Positions 42,001 through 51,236 of a DNA stretch of 64,000 nt are shown here, in pieces. The notes beneath the pieces are model-generated. The model searched no databases. It was not told the DNA's origin and saw only the letters and a program-made list of their open reading frames with translations. Position numbers and translations under genes: made by a program. The stretch is from Mimachlamys varia (taxonomy: Eukaryota > Mollusca > Bivalvia > Pectinida > Pectinidae). Each line of letters starts with the position of its first letter. Positions within the stretch are counted from its first letter, which is position 1. The stretch is from positions 22,728,792-22,792,791 of the forward strand of contig OX392532.1 in assembly GCA_947623455.1 (NCBI GenBank). Direction: 5' to 3'.

Positions 42001-43311
42001 ATTCTCTTGTACTTTTGCAAGGGTCTCCATGTAAATCTTTCCTTTGTTCAAATTTTACTCCTGGTTTAATTGATTTTGAGTTTGGATTATGATTATGTTG
42101 ACGCTTCGGTATTCTCTTATTTTATATTACAATAATGATTACAATAATGTTGCTGATTGGGTTACTGTTAAAATGCATCTATACTATATCATTACAATAA
42201 AGGTTACAATAGTGGTGCTGACTGGGTTACTATAACAATAATTTGTACAATAACATTACAATACTGGTTACAACAGTGGTGCTGATTGTGTTATTATAGC
42301 AATTCATCCGTATAATAGCATTACAATAATAGTTACAATAACGGTGCTGATTGGGTTACTGTAACAATACATCCGTATAATATCATTACAATAAAGGTTA
42401 CAATAGTGGTGCTGATTTGGTTACTGTAACAATAATTTGTACAATAACATTACATTAATGGTAACAATAGTGGTGCTCTGGGTTACTGTAACAATCCATC
42501 CGTACAATATCATTACAGTAATGGTTACAATAGTGGTGCTGATTAGGTTACTGTAACAATAAATCCGTACAATATCATTACAGTAATGGTTACAATAGTG
42601 GTGCTGATTAGGTTACTGTAACAATACATCCGTACAATATCATTACAATACAAGTTACAATAGTGGTGCTGATTAGGTTACTGTAACAATCCATCCGTAC
42701 AAGAACGTTACAGAACAATTTTCGAAAATCACTTCAATTCTAGACAAAATCTGCCACGATTGAACTTACAAACTACCTAGATAAACTGAGCGGAGAACAA
42801 AAATAAAATCCTTCAATATCTTTCTGTAAATTCGATTCAAATAAAGTTTGTTTGTCAATTGAGTCACAACTGACACATTCTGACCAAATCCCTATTTACC
42901 CGTGAATAAGACCCGAGAAGAAAAACACGAAATGTTCTCTAACTAAAACTAAACAGCTTTAGAGTACTATGACGAAAACCATATAAAAAGATGACGTCAA
43001 ACGCACATAAGCTGCATCCTTTAAATGTACATCATAAACTTCGAAAACATAACAATGACATTTCTCAAAACAATTCATATAAAACAGTTTATTATATTAA
43101 TCACATTTCTGATGAAGCTGGAATGAAAAGGAAAATTAACTTACGAGAGGTACTGCTGACCCAGACGTGTAACCTGGAAGATACACATCCCAATAGAGGC
43201 GAGGAAGAGGGCGGTCCACAACAGTTTGTGTATGACATGTTTTACCGAGGCGATACGTCCCAGACCATGTACGGAAGTGTAATCCATAAACGTCTTCAGC
43301 GGCTCAAACAT
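28279..43311 (-). CDS. DEG-C: complete DEG/ENaC-type sodium channel, 12 exons, 473 aa
   Basis: Exons, 5' to 3' on the minus strand: 43311-43145, 40150-39955, 39221-39179, 37915-37768, 35962-35874, 35057-34897, 33994-33926, 33483-33378, 31215-31140, 29810-29703, 29174-29099, 28461-28279. They sum to 1422 nt with all phases consistent. The start ATG at 43311 follows an in-frame stop with no earlier ATG. Seen: YTSVHGLGR (HG at 15-16), TM1 about 30-50, FPSVTICNLNP, DCKYRGRKC, RICYKK, a long extracellular exon ending DIGLSV, CQCAPYHG, an IC-AC-PC cluster, SMSAWPS, RLKVYFSTL, then SDIGGQLGLW, filter GLS 430-432, Glu438, TM2 and a short tail. 14 extracellular cysteines. The gene spans 15 kb because introns hold minisatellites, a triplet array and a Penelope-like element. 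Exon order and sizes closely match DEG-B, so the two are paralogues. Candidate poly(A) signals are near 28,030. Confidence 0.92.
28537..28758. mobile_element. MITE with CTTATTTTCGCG termini, copy 1
   Basis: Begins AACTTATTTTCGCGAGCGAT and ends ATCGCGAGAATAAGTGT. Internal TTCGCGAAAATTGATTGCCA and CACCGCGAAATAGTCGTTTC are further CGCG-rich pieces. In DEG-C intron 11. Confidence 0.7.
29318..29622 (-). mobile_element. tRNA-derived SINE in DEG-C intron 10
   Basis: The reverse strand begins GGAGACACGGTGGTCTAGTG with a clear A box, then GAGCAAGATACTTTACTCCG and GGTTGAGCAGTGGTAG, and ends CAAGTTGTGATAAAGCGGTA. The full structure is kept. Confidence 0.78.
30013..30190. mobile_element. MITE, CTTACTCGA family, copy 2
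   Basis: Inverted termini ACAGTTAACCCCCGCTTACT and GTAAGTGAGGCTTTTACTGT. In DEG-C intron 9. Confidence 0.72.
31556..33340. repeat. ACT/ACC triplet array, 1.8 kb, in DEG-C intron 8
   Basis: Almost uninterrupted (ACT)n with ACC, ATT, ACA and TCT variants and a recurring block ACTTCGTCTTCTTCT. Phase is constant, so both strands are open for over 600 codons (polyThr on plus, polyVal on minus). A higher-order unit of ACAACCATTACTACAACCAC followed by TATTACCACCACC recurs every 70-110 bp. Confidence 0.93.
34075..34210. repeat. Inverted repeat (hairpin) in DEG-C intron 6
   Basis: The arms TTAACTTGAATCTATTTTTT and its complement at 34,188-34,208 continue through GGGG(T)TATA(A)CACAAAAAA, giving roughly 55-bp arms around a GCGAAGCGGTTTATGATGAG centre. 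The DEG-D copy (63,310-63,415) keeps only the left arm. Confidence 0.7.
34500..34890. repeat. Minisatellite made of DEG-C exon 6 end plus its splice donor
   Basis: About nine 42-45-bp units lie directly after the true exon 6 donor (donor bases 34,896-34,891). On the minus strand each unit reads the last codons of exon 6 (DIGLSV), a donor-like GTAAGT, GTAAGC or GTAAAT, and about 18 nt of intron. The first decoy GTAAGT is at 34,854-34,849, exactly 42 nt beyond the real one. The outermost unit (34,506-34,511) is the most diverged. Confidence 0.9.
36148..36850. repeat. Compound minisatellite in DEG-C intron 4
   Basis: 36,148-36,455: about fourteen 22-23-bp units of AAAGTGATATCACACCCCCT. 36,456-36,850: 46-bp units of TGTTCACCGTAGTATTAACG, then TTTATCATACTGAAGACGGG, interrupted at 36,620-36,745 by more of the first type. 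Each short unit contains the palindrome GTGATATCAC. Confidence 0.88.
37366..37748. mobile_element. MITE-like element, AAGGCCCAATATACGTAA termini, copy 1
   Basis: About 380 bp, AAAGGCTCAATATACGTAAC at the left and TATATTGGGCCTT at the right. Lies immediately downstream (minus strand) of DEG-C exon 4, about 20 bp from its donor. A second copy is at 45,907-46,275. Confidence 0.65.
38308..38663. mobile_element. Foldback element with about 40-bp inverted ends
   Basis: The left arm (CGTCCTCTATATCCACGGGT, then TACAATCACCTACGCTCTC) is the near-perfect reverse complement of 38,614-38,663. The interior has no ORF. In DEG-C intron 3. Confidence 0.65.
39530..39720. repeat. Interspersed repeat (ATATGCTGCACCTTTTAAATT...CAGCTGTTTCGTCCTC)
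   Basis: Family seen also at 27,835-28,020, 31,250-31,320, 43,000-43,030, 43,780-43,890, 57,640-57,690 plus 58,618-58,665, 61,850-61,920, 21,700-21,730 (partial), and reversed at 15,440-15,640. Common blocks: ACACACATATGCTGCACC, GCATCATACAGCTGTTT, CTCTTCAGTGATGCTAG. No ORF. Could be the 5' part of a retroelement; not classified. Confidence 0.6.
40140..40254. repeat. Splice-acceptor minisatellite, part adjoining DEG-C exon 2
   Basis: The acceptor of exon 2 (minus strand GTTACAG then TAACCC, boundary at 40,150/40,151) and the first coding bases are repeated once at 40,200-40,254, where the array is interrupted by a Penelope-like element. The unit is about 65 bp. Confidence 0.85.
40255..42117 (+). 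mobile_element. Penelope-like retroelement, 5'-truncated, RT inactivated, in DEG-C intron 1
   Basis: A reverse-transcriptase coding region runs from about 40,258 to TAG at 41,858-41,860. Recognisable parts: VVVSADKAS, LYWIPKLHKDPYKQRF, FDFSTLYTTIPH, QTVGIPMGTNCAPLLADL, FRYIADVLSINN, YLDLCL, YDKRDDFNFPIVNFPFL, YGVYMSQLIRYSRAC. These match RT blocks of the Penelope-like class, from memory. Lesions: a frameshift near 40,650, an in-frame TAA near 40,700, and the catalytic YIDD reads YIAD (GCC at 41,390-41,392). No GIY-YIG endonuclease follows. The roughly 250-nt 3' tail (41,860-42,117) recurs as solo fragments across the window. Being antisense in an intron, it should be spliced out. Assignment to Penelope-like rather than another RT class is the less certain part. 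Confidence 0.72.
42118..42710. repeat. Splice-acceptor minisatellite, main part in DEG-C intron 1
   Basis: Roughly nine imperfect 65-bp units. Each contains, on the minus strand, GATTGTTACAG followed by TAACC(C/T)AATCAGCACC, which is the exon 2 acceptor and its first codons. The array resumes here after the Penelope-like insertion at 40,255-42,117, so insertion postdates at least part of the amplification. Confidence 0.88.
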
Positions 43312-44734
43312 GTTGACTTGTTTTTTCCTCGACTTTTGTTAATTGATTTGATGGTTATCTTGACTCCCTAGAAAAAGCACAAAATATTTTTAATATAATC
43401 ACGTTTGTTTTTCGTGAAATCGTTCTTGTTTTTCCTCAAAATTACTGAATCTGAACGTCTGTTTCTATTAAATATTACATAAGTTTGCCTTTTCCACATT
43501 AAAATATCAATGAATAGACTATATTCCCTTTGAATTATAATGATTGTTTTTTTACAAACAATTCGATTTCCTGTTATCCTAATGCTTATTTCCACCCTGC
43601 TCATCTAAATGAGAGAAAGCGTCCCTTGATCTAAATGCCACGCTATGTATTAATGTCCTGTATACAGATAGATTAACTGAGGCATGCACCGTTAACTATG
43701 TATATGTACGTCCTAGGTAGCACTTAACAGAATACAATTAAGGCGACCCATTCGTACTCGCTTGTTATAGATAAAATTGGCATTTAGGATGTATAACTGC
43801 ATTATAAAGCTGTTTTGTCATCCTAGGACTCTTCAGGTTGGAATCGAAATTATCTAAACTATCGTGTAAGCAGAAGGGCCAGGTTCTTAAAAAAAACTAA
43901 AAATTATCAAATTAGAAAAAGAATTACTCTAAAGCACTTTACAATGTATGATTGTAGAATTAGCTATAAGAATGCAGTGTAACATTTTCCTGATATACAA
44001 AACAGAAACAAGACACTTTAATAAATACGAAATTGAAAAAAGTCTATTATCATAACAAATGAAGTCAACGTGTCATCAGGTAAACTAGTGTTTTTTCTCT
44101 CAAATAGAGTGAAATAATATAAAAATGGAACTTAATTAGGTTGACAGTTCGGTATAAATACATTAATTATTTAGGCCTACGACATCTCTAGAGTCCTGTC
44201 TGCGTTTTCATTATAGCTGTATATATTGAATAAATGATAGATGTATAAATGGAATAACTGTCCCAAGCTTCCTACAATTCATTATGTTCTCTACAGATCT
44301 ATAAACAAGAGATATTTACATGATAATGATAGAGCTTCTAATGAGAAACGACAGAAAAGCATGTTTACTTTGTCAACACTCCCAATACACGCGCATGGTA
44401 AAGCTCAGATACAGGTAAATCAGGTAATATGGCCTTGATTGCTAATAAGTTCTCGTATGTCATTCCGTTATTATTTTATTTCTAGATTTGATAAGAGTGC
44501 TGTTAAATTTCTGTATACAGAAATAGCAATGCATGTATCATCCTTGAGATGAAAGTAGTGATACAGTAAAAAGAAATATAGAAATTAACAAATTCTCTTC
44601 GTTTCATACAGTATATGCATATAATTGGATCGATAAAACAAAAGGAAAACGATACACAAATTTATGGTAACAATATATATCAAATATATACAGGATTTAC
44701 AGTCCGACAGTCAACTCATAACCCTCAACTCAAT

Positions 44735-45515
44735 TCCCATGGGAACGAATGGTGCCCAACTCTTAGCTGAATTGTTTTTGCTTTCATACGAGGCTGAATT
44801 TGCGGAAGGCTAATCAGGACAGGTAACAAAAACCTTGCCAAATCTTTTATTTCCCTTTAAGAGGCGATATAACAACAAGAAGTTTGCTGACCACGTCGAT
44901 CGTATATACGCTTCTGAACTTGAAGTTAAGGACACAACAGACTCTTCTCGACAGTTGCTTACCTCGATCTCTACACGGACAGCTTACTACTAAGCTACAG
45001 ATAAACATGACGAGTTCAACTTTTCGATCGTGAAATTTCCATTTCTTGATAGTAACATCCCTGCTTTTCCAACCTATGGTGTTGACATGTCGCAGTTTAT
45101 TCATTATTTTAGGGCTTGTCCTGAATATCGAGATTTTTGTTATCGATATCGAGTACTGACAAACGAACTTACTACTCAGGAATTCGAGAGATGCAGGTTG
45201 ATAAGAACTATGAGCAAGCCGCCATTTTTTATATGACATATAGATGGACGTATGCTCATTAGAGTGCTTACTTGTTGTGATTAAGAATGAATACTCGGTT
45301 CTCACTTTGAGGACTTGGTGTTTACTTGGATGTGACTAAGACTTACATGACAGGTGTCGTCAATGAAGTAGAAGACGTTTACTCTTCCGGAACACCTGGT
45401 CTTATTCTCTTATATTTTTACATGGGTCTCCATGTCAATCTTTCCTTTTTCATATTTTGTCTCTATTTTGCGTAATCGAGTTTGGGTTCGGGTTATGGTT
45501 TTGTTACTTTTTATA
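44735..45515 (+). mobile_element. Decayed copy of the Penelope-like element (RT 3' part plus tail)
   Basis: Nucleotide match to 41,255-42,110 starting at the IPMGTN block. There are several deletions: the YIDD stretch is lost between 44,850 and 44,875, and the YLDL region is shortened. The NFPFL-like part (45,030-45,236) is still open. The 3' tail (45,240-45,510) follows directly, confirming that the tail belongs to the element. Confidence 0.72.
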
Positions 45516-45614
45516 TATAATATAAAGATAGGTACAGATGTAATTATAATTTCAGTGTAATAGAGTTCATATGATGTAAAATATGTATGATTTGAAGGTT
45601 GGCGTTTTTCAATT

Positions 45615-45890
45615 GTTCATTAGTATACCTGCTTGTTGTCATTGAGAATCATGACTCAATTCACATTTTGAGGACGTGACATTTACTTGGATGTGACCTA
45701 GATTTAACTAGCGGGTGTCGTCGATGAGGCAGAATAAGCTCACTCTTCCGGAAAATCTGGTCAAATTCTCTTGTATATTTGTCAATGGTATCCATGTATT
45801 TCTTTCCTTTGTTCATACTTTTGCCACTAGTTTGATCACTTTTGTCTTCGTATTATGGTTTTGTTTACGCTTCGGTATTTTTGTTTTTCT
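45615..45890 (+). mobile_element. Penelope-like 3' tail fragment
   Basis: Matches 41,860-42,110 with several changes, starting at CTTGTTGTCATTGAGAATC and ending at the GCTTCGGTATT block. No coding part. Other short pieces of this tail are at 1,725-1,990 (+), 9,296-9,475 (-), 18,030-18,170 (+) and 35,325-35,450 (+). Confidence 0.65.
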
Positions 45891-45906
45891 AAAGCATTGT
45901 TTTCTT

Positions 45907-46275
45907 TAAAGGCCCAATATACGTATGAAAACTCTGAAAAAAACTCCAGTTGATAACCATGCAAAAATAAGCATAAAACGAAGTAAACCTGAGCGGTAAC
46001 TAACAAGAAACTCTTGTCAAAAAAATCCAAAGAATAGAAAATCATTCAGGTGGGGCCCACTTCAACAACAAACCGAAGGTAGAAGACGGTTCGAAATGGA
46101 CGAGTGTTTACAAATAGCGTGTTTCAACTGCTGATGTACCGGTACCCGCGAAGGGATTTATCTTGGATATTACTGATATTGGTTAATCTTAACTAAGTCT
46201 ATAAATATAAAAAGTTATTAGACTTGATTTTCGCTTCAAGTTTTGCCGAAAGTTACGTATATTTGGCCTTTAAAA
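45907..46275. mobile_element. MITE-like element, AAGGCCCAATATACGTAA termini, copy 2
   Basis: Left TAAAGGCCCAATATACGTAT, right TTACGTATATTTGGCCTTTA, with the inverted ends centred on TTTAAA. The interior matches copy 1 along most of its length. Confidence 0.7.
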
Positions 46276-46794
46276 GACTACTTCTGTGGTTATTTTTTCA
46301 GTGTTTGTCTAATTCATACTCAAAATTTTTAATTTTTTAATTTACATTTTTTACGAGCCCTACATTCGATGGAAGGTTGTTTCATATGTTATTTTAACTG
46401 TGAACAAACATTTTCTTATTATTAACTTTGAAAACTATTTATGTATTTTGCAGTTTTGGCCTCGTGTGGGTTAAGTTTCTTTGATTTTAAAGTCTGTGAG
46501 ATCATATTTTCATGACATTATTTCATACATCTCTCTATCATATCATCACGTTATCGTCTATATGCTGATGTTGGTAATCTGCAAACATTCCGTGTAAGTT
46601 TGAAAGTTTTTGTACTTGTTTCGTTGCAAGAATCTTTTCAATAGCTGTTACATGCTTTTTTAACAAGACGGATGGATCCGCCGCCTATGTATTACTTGTA
46701 TTATGTACCAAATACGGTGTGGTTATTAAAATATACCTTGCACTCTATGTATTGTATCTCGTCCTCCTGTTTTCTCTTTCATACTTTATCTTTA

Positions 46795-47220
46795 TCCTGT
46801 ATGAGGAGCACGGAACACACAAAACATGATTCGGGATACATTATACACGGAACGGAAACCATTATACACGGTACGGGAATTATCCTGTAGCCTGTATGAG
46901 GAGCACGGAACACACAAAATATGGTACGGGATACATTATACACGGAAGAGAAACCATTATACACGGTACGGTACGGGAAACAAAAAACACCGTACGGGTA
47001 CGTTAAACATAATACATGGTACGTGATATATATATATATATGAAACGTCATACACAGAACGTGATACACGGTACGGGAAATACGTCACACCGTACGGGAA
47101 ACATCATACAAAGTACGGGAAATACGCCATGCCGTACGGAAACATCATACACGGAACGGGATATGTAAATACTACGCGGAACGTGGTACACGGTACGGAA
47201 AATACGTCATACCGTACAGA
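46795..47220. repeat. CCGTACGG-rich minisatellite
   Basis: Irregular 35-45-bp units built of ACACGGTACGGGAAATACGT and CATACACGGAACGG. The palindrome CCGTACGG recurs. Followed directly by a Penelope-type fragment. Confidence 0.75.
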
Positions 47221-47221
47221 A

Positions 47222-47795
47222 AATCAGAGAATACCAAAGCGTCAACAAAACCATAATCCGAACTAAAAAACGATTAAACTAGAGGCAAAATAGGAACAAA
47301 GGAAAGATTTACATGGAGACTCTCGTAAAAGCACAAGAGAATAAGACCAGGTGTTCCGGAAGAGTAAGTATCTTCTGCTTCATCGACGACACCCGCTATG
47401 TAAATCTTGGTCACATCCAAGTAAGCATCAATCCTCAAATGAGAACCGAGCCATCATTGTCATCACAACAAGTAAACACACTAACAAGCAAACTCAAAAA
47501 CGTCCATCTGAATATCACACAAAGATACAGAATATTTCTCGATAAGATCAAGATGGCGACAATAAAAATTGCCCATAGTCTTCATCAACCTGCATCTCTC
47601 GAATCCCTGTGCCGTAATTATGAGTTTGTTCGTCAGCAGTTGATATACAACGAATCAACTGCGACATGTGAACACCATAGGACGGAGAAGAAGGGATGAT
47701 ACTATCAAGAAAGGGTAAGTTAACGATCGGAAAATCAAAATCGTCACGTTTATCATACAGCTGAGTAGTAAGTTGCCCGTTTTGGTATATTAATT
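47222..47795 (-). mobile_element. Penelope-like 3' fragment, minus strand
   Basis: Reverse complement of the element 3' end: tail at 47,222-47,500, then the end of the RT reading frame to about 47,795, where it matches the TKLYDKRDDF region. Frames are interrupted. Confidence 0.7.
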
Positions 47796-48104
47796 GATAA
47801 TTTTTTTTTCGTAATTAGTGAACAATAAATAATTTGACATACCTTATAGTATGAGGAAGAGCTTAATCAGAGTTGGTTTCTGCTCGAATCACATCACATC
47901 GCTTATCTCTTTTTTTACTACAATGACACGTGTTATTCCAATCTCAAATAATTGCTAAGTGCGGGAAAATATATATTATATATCACCTGTGGTATATATG
48001 ACCTTCCGGCCTTTTGTTTGGCTGAGAAGTTGTCTTTGCACGGAGATCACGTGGTTCAATGTCGTGCGGATTGTTGACGTCATCATCGATTGTTTTTCCG
48101 TGGT

Positions 48105-48240
48105 TATTGGATATGGAATTTATTTCACTCTCGTTAATTATTTTTTAAAAGTTACAAAAGACACTCGTTAAAGCTCGTGTCTTTTTTAACTTTTAAAAAA
48201 TAATTAACTCGAGTGAAATGAATTTCATATCCAACAACCA
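48105..48240. repeat. Long near-perfect palindrome
   Basis: GGATATGGAATTTATTTCAC and the reverse arm GTGAAATGAATTTCATATCC flank further paired blocks (TTAATTATTTTTTAAAAGTT and its complement; AAAGACACTCG and CGTGTCTTT). The total is about 130 bp with a loop of a few bases. A diverged copy is at 6,998-7,115, and one arm alone at 50,335-50,405. Confidence 0.75.
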
Positions 48241-49084
48241 CTCGTTGTGTAACCTCTATTTCTACCACAATACACCGCGTTATTCCACTCTCAGACCATT
48301 GTATAAACGTGCTGACTGTTGGATAAATATATGTTATATACCACTAGTGGAATAAGACCTTCCGGACTTTTGATAGGTTAAAAATTGAACTTTGACCGGA
48401 AATCACGTGGGCCAATGCAACGTGCTGATTGTTGACGCCGTCATCGTTTGTTGACGTCGTCACAATTTGGCGAGAATATATACGAGATGACGCGTTTTCG
48501 CGCAAATATCATCCGTACAGTTGCTGTATATACTAGTTATCACTCAGTAAATATCACAATTCAACAAAACCATTTCTAGCAAGATAACAGTATATTGTGT
48601 ATGACGAGTTCATAATCCTGACATATCAAAATAAAATAGCAGTCTCCAAATCCGTGATAACATTACACTAACGCAAGAACTCGTACACGTGTCATGTGCT
48701 TACTCTTTACGGCTGTGTTCTATTATAACATACAAAATACTATTTGTGTTACTATAAATAGTAACAGTTTACATCGCCTTTTCCTCTATAATGGTAAGCA
48801 TACATATTTTTTCGTCTGGGTCTGGATCTCTTGTATGTTTGCATGAACCCAAATAAAGTAAAGAGTGTCAAAGGGGAATGATACGCTGATCATGACATGA
48901 ACCACATGGACGACGATTTATTGATTTTGTTTTGAAGTGAGTAACTTTGTCGGTATGACGCTGACATTTTTTTATTTTTGTATATATGTTATCGTACATC
49001 TTTATCGTACATCTTTATTACATCTTTAATATTCTTAGATGCAAACATTCTGATATAATAATTACAGGCTTACGTCGTGGTACT

Positions 49085-49985
49085 TCGCATAATAAACTTT
49101 AAAAAGAATTAGAATGGGAATCACTATCCGAGAGAAGAAATAAACAAAAATTAAATTTAATGTATAGAATTCTGCATAATGACTCTCCATCATACTTGTT
49201 AGATATTGTAGATCCATTTATTTATGATACCTCAATTTCAAGATACCAGCTAAGGGAAAATAGAATTTTCAATCTACCTCTCTGTCGAACAGATAATTAT
49301 TTTAACAGTTTCTTCCCTGCCACTTTAAATATGTTTTACAAAATAGATACTAGCATTATAAACTCCGAGTCCCTATCACAGTTCAAAAGCATCTAAAAGA
49401 CCTTAACAAATCCCAAAATGATGTAACACAAATATTTAAAAACTCTGGATGTAGACAAACAAATATCATATTATGCCAGCTGCGTAATAATGCCAGTAAC
49501 CTGAAACTTGACCTTTATAATGATCACTTATCTGATTCACCTACTTGTGAGTGTGGACAGGATCAAGAAACACCCTATCATTATCTTTTTGATTGTAAAA
49601 AAATTAGTAATCAAAGACGTGTTTTAATGGCCTCGTTGCAGAATGAAGATCATGAACATTATAACCTAAATGTCCTACTCAAAGGCTGTTCCCAATGTAG
49701 CGATGATATTAATACCACTATACTTGAAAATGTATCAATCTTTATCACCGATACAAAAAGATTCTCTTGCCGAAATTAGCTGCTATATACAATTTTAAAG
49801 AAATATATTCTACATATAAGTCTTCACATAAAACATATAAAGAAATATAAAATATTATTTATTTTATACTTGATAAACGCAGGTACCAGTTGGATGATGA
49901 TGAATAAATGATGACTTTGGCTGATACAAATTATTTTAAATTTACAAGATATTAATTACCATAAATCTCCTAGTGTTGTATGGCA
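49085..49985 (+). mobile_element. 3' end of a non-LTR (LINE) retrotransposon
   Basis: The C-terminal tail of a LINE RT reads ELEWESLSERRN, LMYRILHNDSPSYL, LRENRIFNLPLCRTDNYFNSFFP, then after a 1-nt frameshift near 49,390 continues with LCQLRNNAS and a CxC...H...C knuckle (CECGQDQETPYHYLFDC), ending at a stop near 49,779. About 200 bp of AT-rich 3' sequence follows. Jockey, CR1 or I-type clade cannot be decided. The catalytic RT core is absent. Confidence 0.72.
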
Positions 49986-50004
49986 TGGATCCACTAACTG
50001 CTTG

Positions 50005-50330
50005 GGTGAATGGCCGCAGCCAGTGTATTGCTAAGGACATTTTGGTCAGAAGTCCTAGTAGTTTATGGATCTAGTTGCAGTGTAACACTGGGGAAAATTA
50101 TTCTAAAAATGAGGCTTATCTATACATTTGATAATGAAACGTCTGTGGGAGTTACTTCCCTTGCATCACTTTCTGTAACTAAGTAACCATATGTACATAT
50201 ATATATATCAATACTTTCTTTTTCTTTCTCTCAATATATTATATGTGTTTTTGTAATTCTGGCTAGGAGAGGACTAATATCGGCACAGCCTGTTGTCCAA
50301 TCCTATTGTTATTCAATACAATTTTCTGAA
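50005..50330. other. Unassigned stretch between the LINE end and palindrome arm
   Basis: AT-rich sequence with no repeat partner elsewhere in the window and no ORF above 60 codons; possibly LINE 3' UTR. Confidence 0.4.
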
Positions 50331-50861
50331 ATGAAAAGCTCGTGTCTTTTGTAACTTTTAAAAAATAATTAACTCGAGTGAAATAAATTCCATATCCAAC
50401 AACTACTCGTTGTGTAACCTCTATATATATTACTGACAAAGAAAGATACAAGGTAAAGATAAGGAATTCACATGTAGGGAAGGGGCAGTCCAGTATGATA
50501 AAAATTTCCCAACATGTCAGTCACAACTTGGAATTTTCATTAAGACATAACTACGAAGTACAATATGTATTCATGAAACAATTATTGCAAAATTTTAACA
50601 AAAAGTTATATACATAAGATAGTTCGGTAAAAGACACCTTATTTTAATATACATGTAGCTGCTATTGTAAATATTGTCATTTAAAAAAAGGAATTAAAAC
50701 AATTCCCAACTTGATATAAGATTTCCAATACGCTCCCTAATCAATGAATGGAATGTATGTAAGTGAAGGTAATGAACAATATTCAATAAACACATAGACA
50801 AGATAAAATTGTTTGTACTGACTAAAAAGATAACAAAACACAGCTGATCATTACCAATGAA

Positions 50862-50985
50862 AGTCTTCTGATTGTATCGTTCACTACGAAGTTTCTAGAC
50901 TTGATCACTTCAGAAATGATGTCCTCTGATTGGATCGTTCACTACGAAGTGTATAGACTTCATCTCTTCAGAAATGATATCCGCA
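50862..50985. repeat. 58-bp minisatellite after the orphan exon, two units
   Basis: Partner of 7,565-7,860; the first and last unit types remain, the middle three are absent. Confidence 0.82.
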
Positions 50986-51041
50986 GGCATCATTCAATCC
51001 CAACACCAGGAGTCTCCCTCGGCTCAAGATTTGACATAGTG

Positions 51042-51236
51042 TTAGATATGGTCTAATTCATGATCAGTGTCCCTCTGCTTTCCTTCGTCCTGGTCCTTCT
51101 TCTCAGTATTACGTTTTCGCCTCACACACGAGTCGATAAATAGACCAAATAGTTCTATGATTTCCAGGAGACTTAGCACTGAGAAACCTGCCCACAGTCC
51201 TATCTGGCCTCCTATGTCACTCAGGAAATTCTCATC
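51042..51236 (-). pseudogene. DEG-B': orphan copy of the last DEG-B exon (TM2 and tail)
   Basis: A 195-nt exon, open from its acceptor (51,237-51,238 side) to TAA, encoding SDIGGQIGLWAGFS, TM2 and the same tail as DEG-B apart from a few substitutions (such as DEGKQ for DDGQQ). The flanking 3' region is also a copy of the sequence downstream of DEG-B, but with two instead of five 58-bp units. The upstream exons are absent: the sequence to the right switches at about 51,460 to a copy of 23,960 onward. The AATAAA candidate seen after DEG-B reads AATAAT here. Because it starts in phase 0, like the final exon of DEG-D, it could only be expressed as an alternative last exon of an upstream channel gene; that is speculation. 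The likeliest reading is a remnant after deletion. Confidence 0.8.

Larger units (their letters stand above)
43312..47799. other. Region upstream of DEG-C
   Basis: 43,312-44,730 shows only an interspersed repeat and AT-rich sequence; then two Penelope-type copies, a MITE-like element, plain sequence (46,280-46,790), the CCGTACGG minisatellite and a reversed Penelope fragment. No gene seen. Confidence 0.55.

Noticed and set aside
42991..43371. 126-codon plus-strand ORF
   Set aside because: Antisense of the DEG-C first exon, whose minus-strand reading gives the HG motif and TM1.
46672..47069. Overlapping ORFs in the CCGTACGG region
   Set aside because: Tandem-repeat sequence open in several frames; composition follows the repeat.
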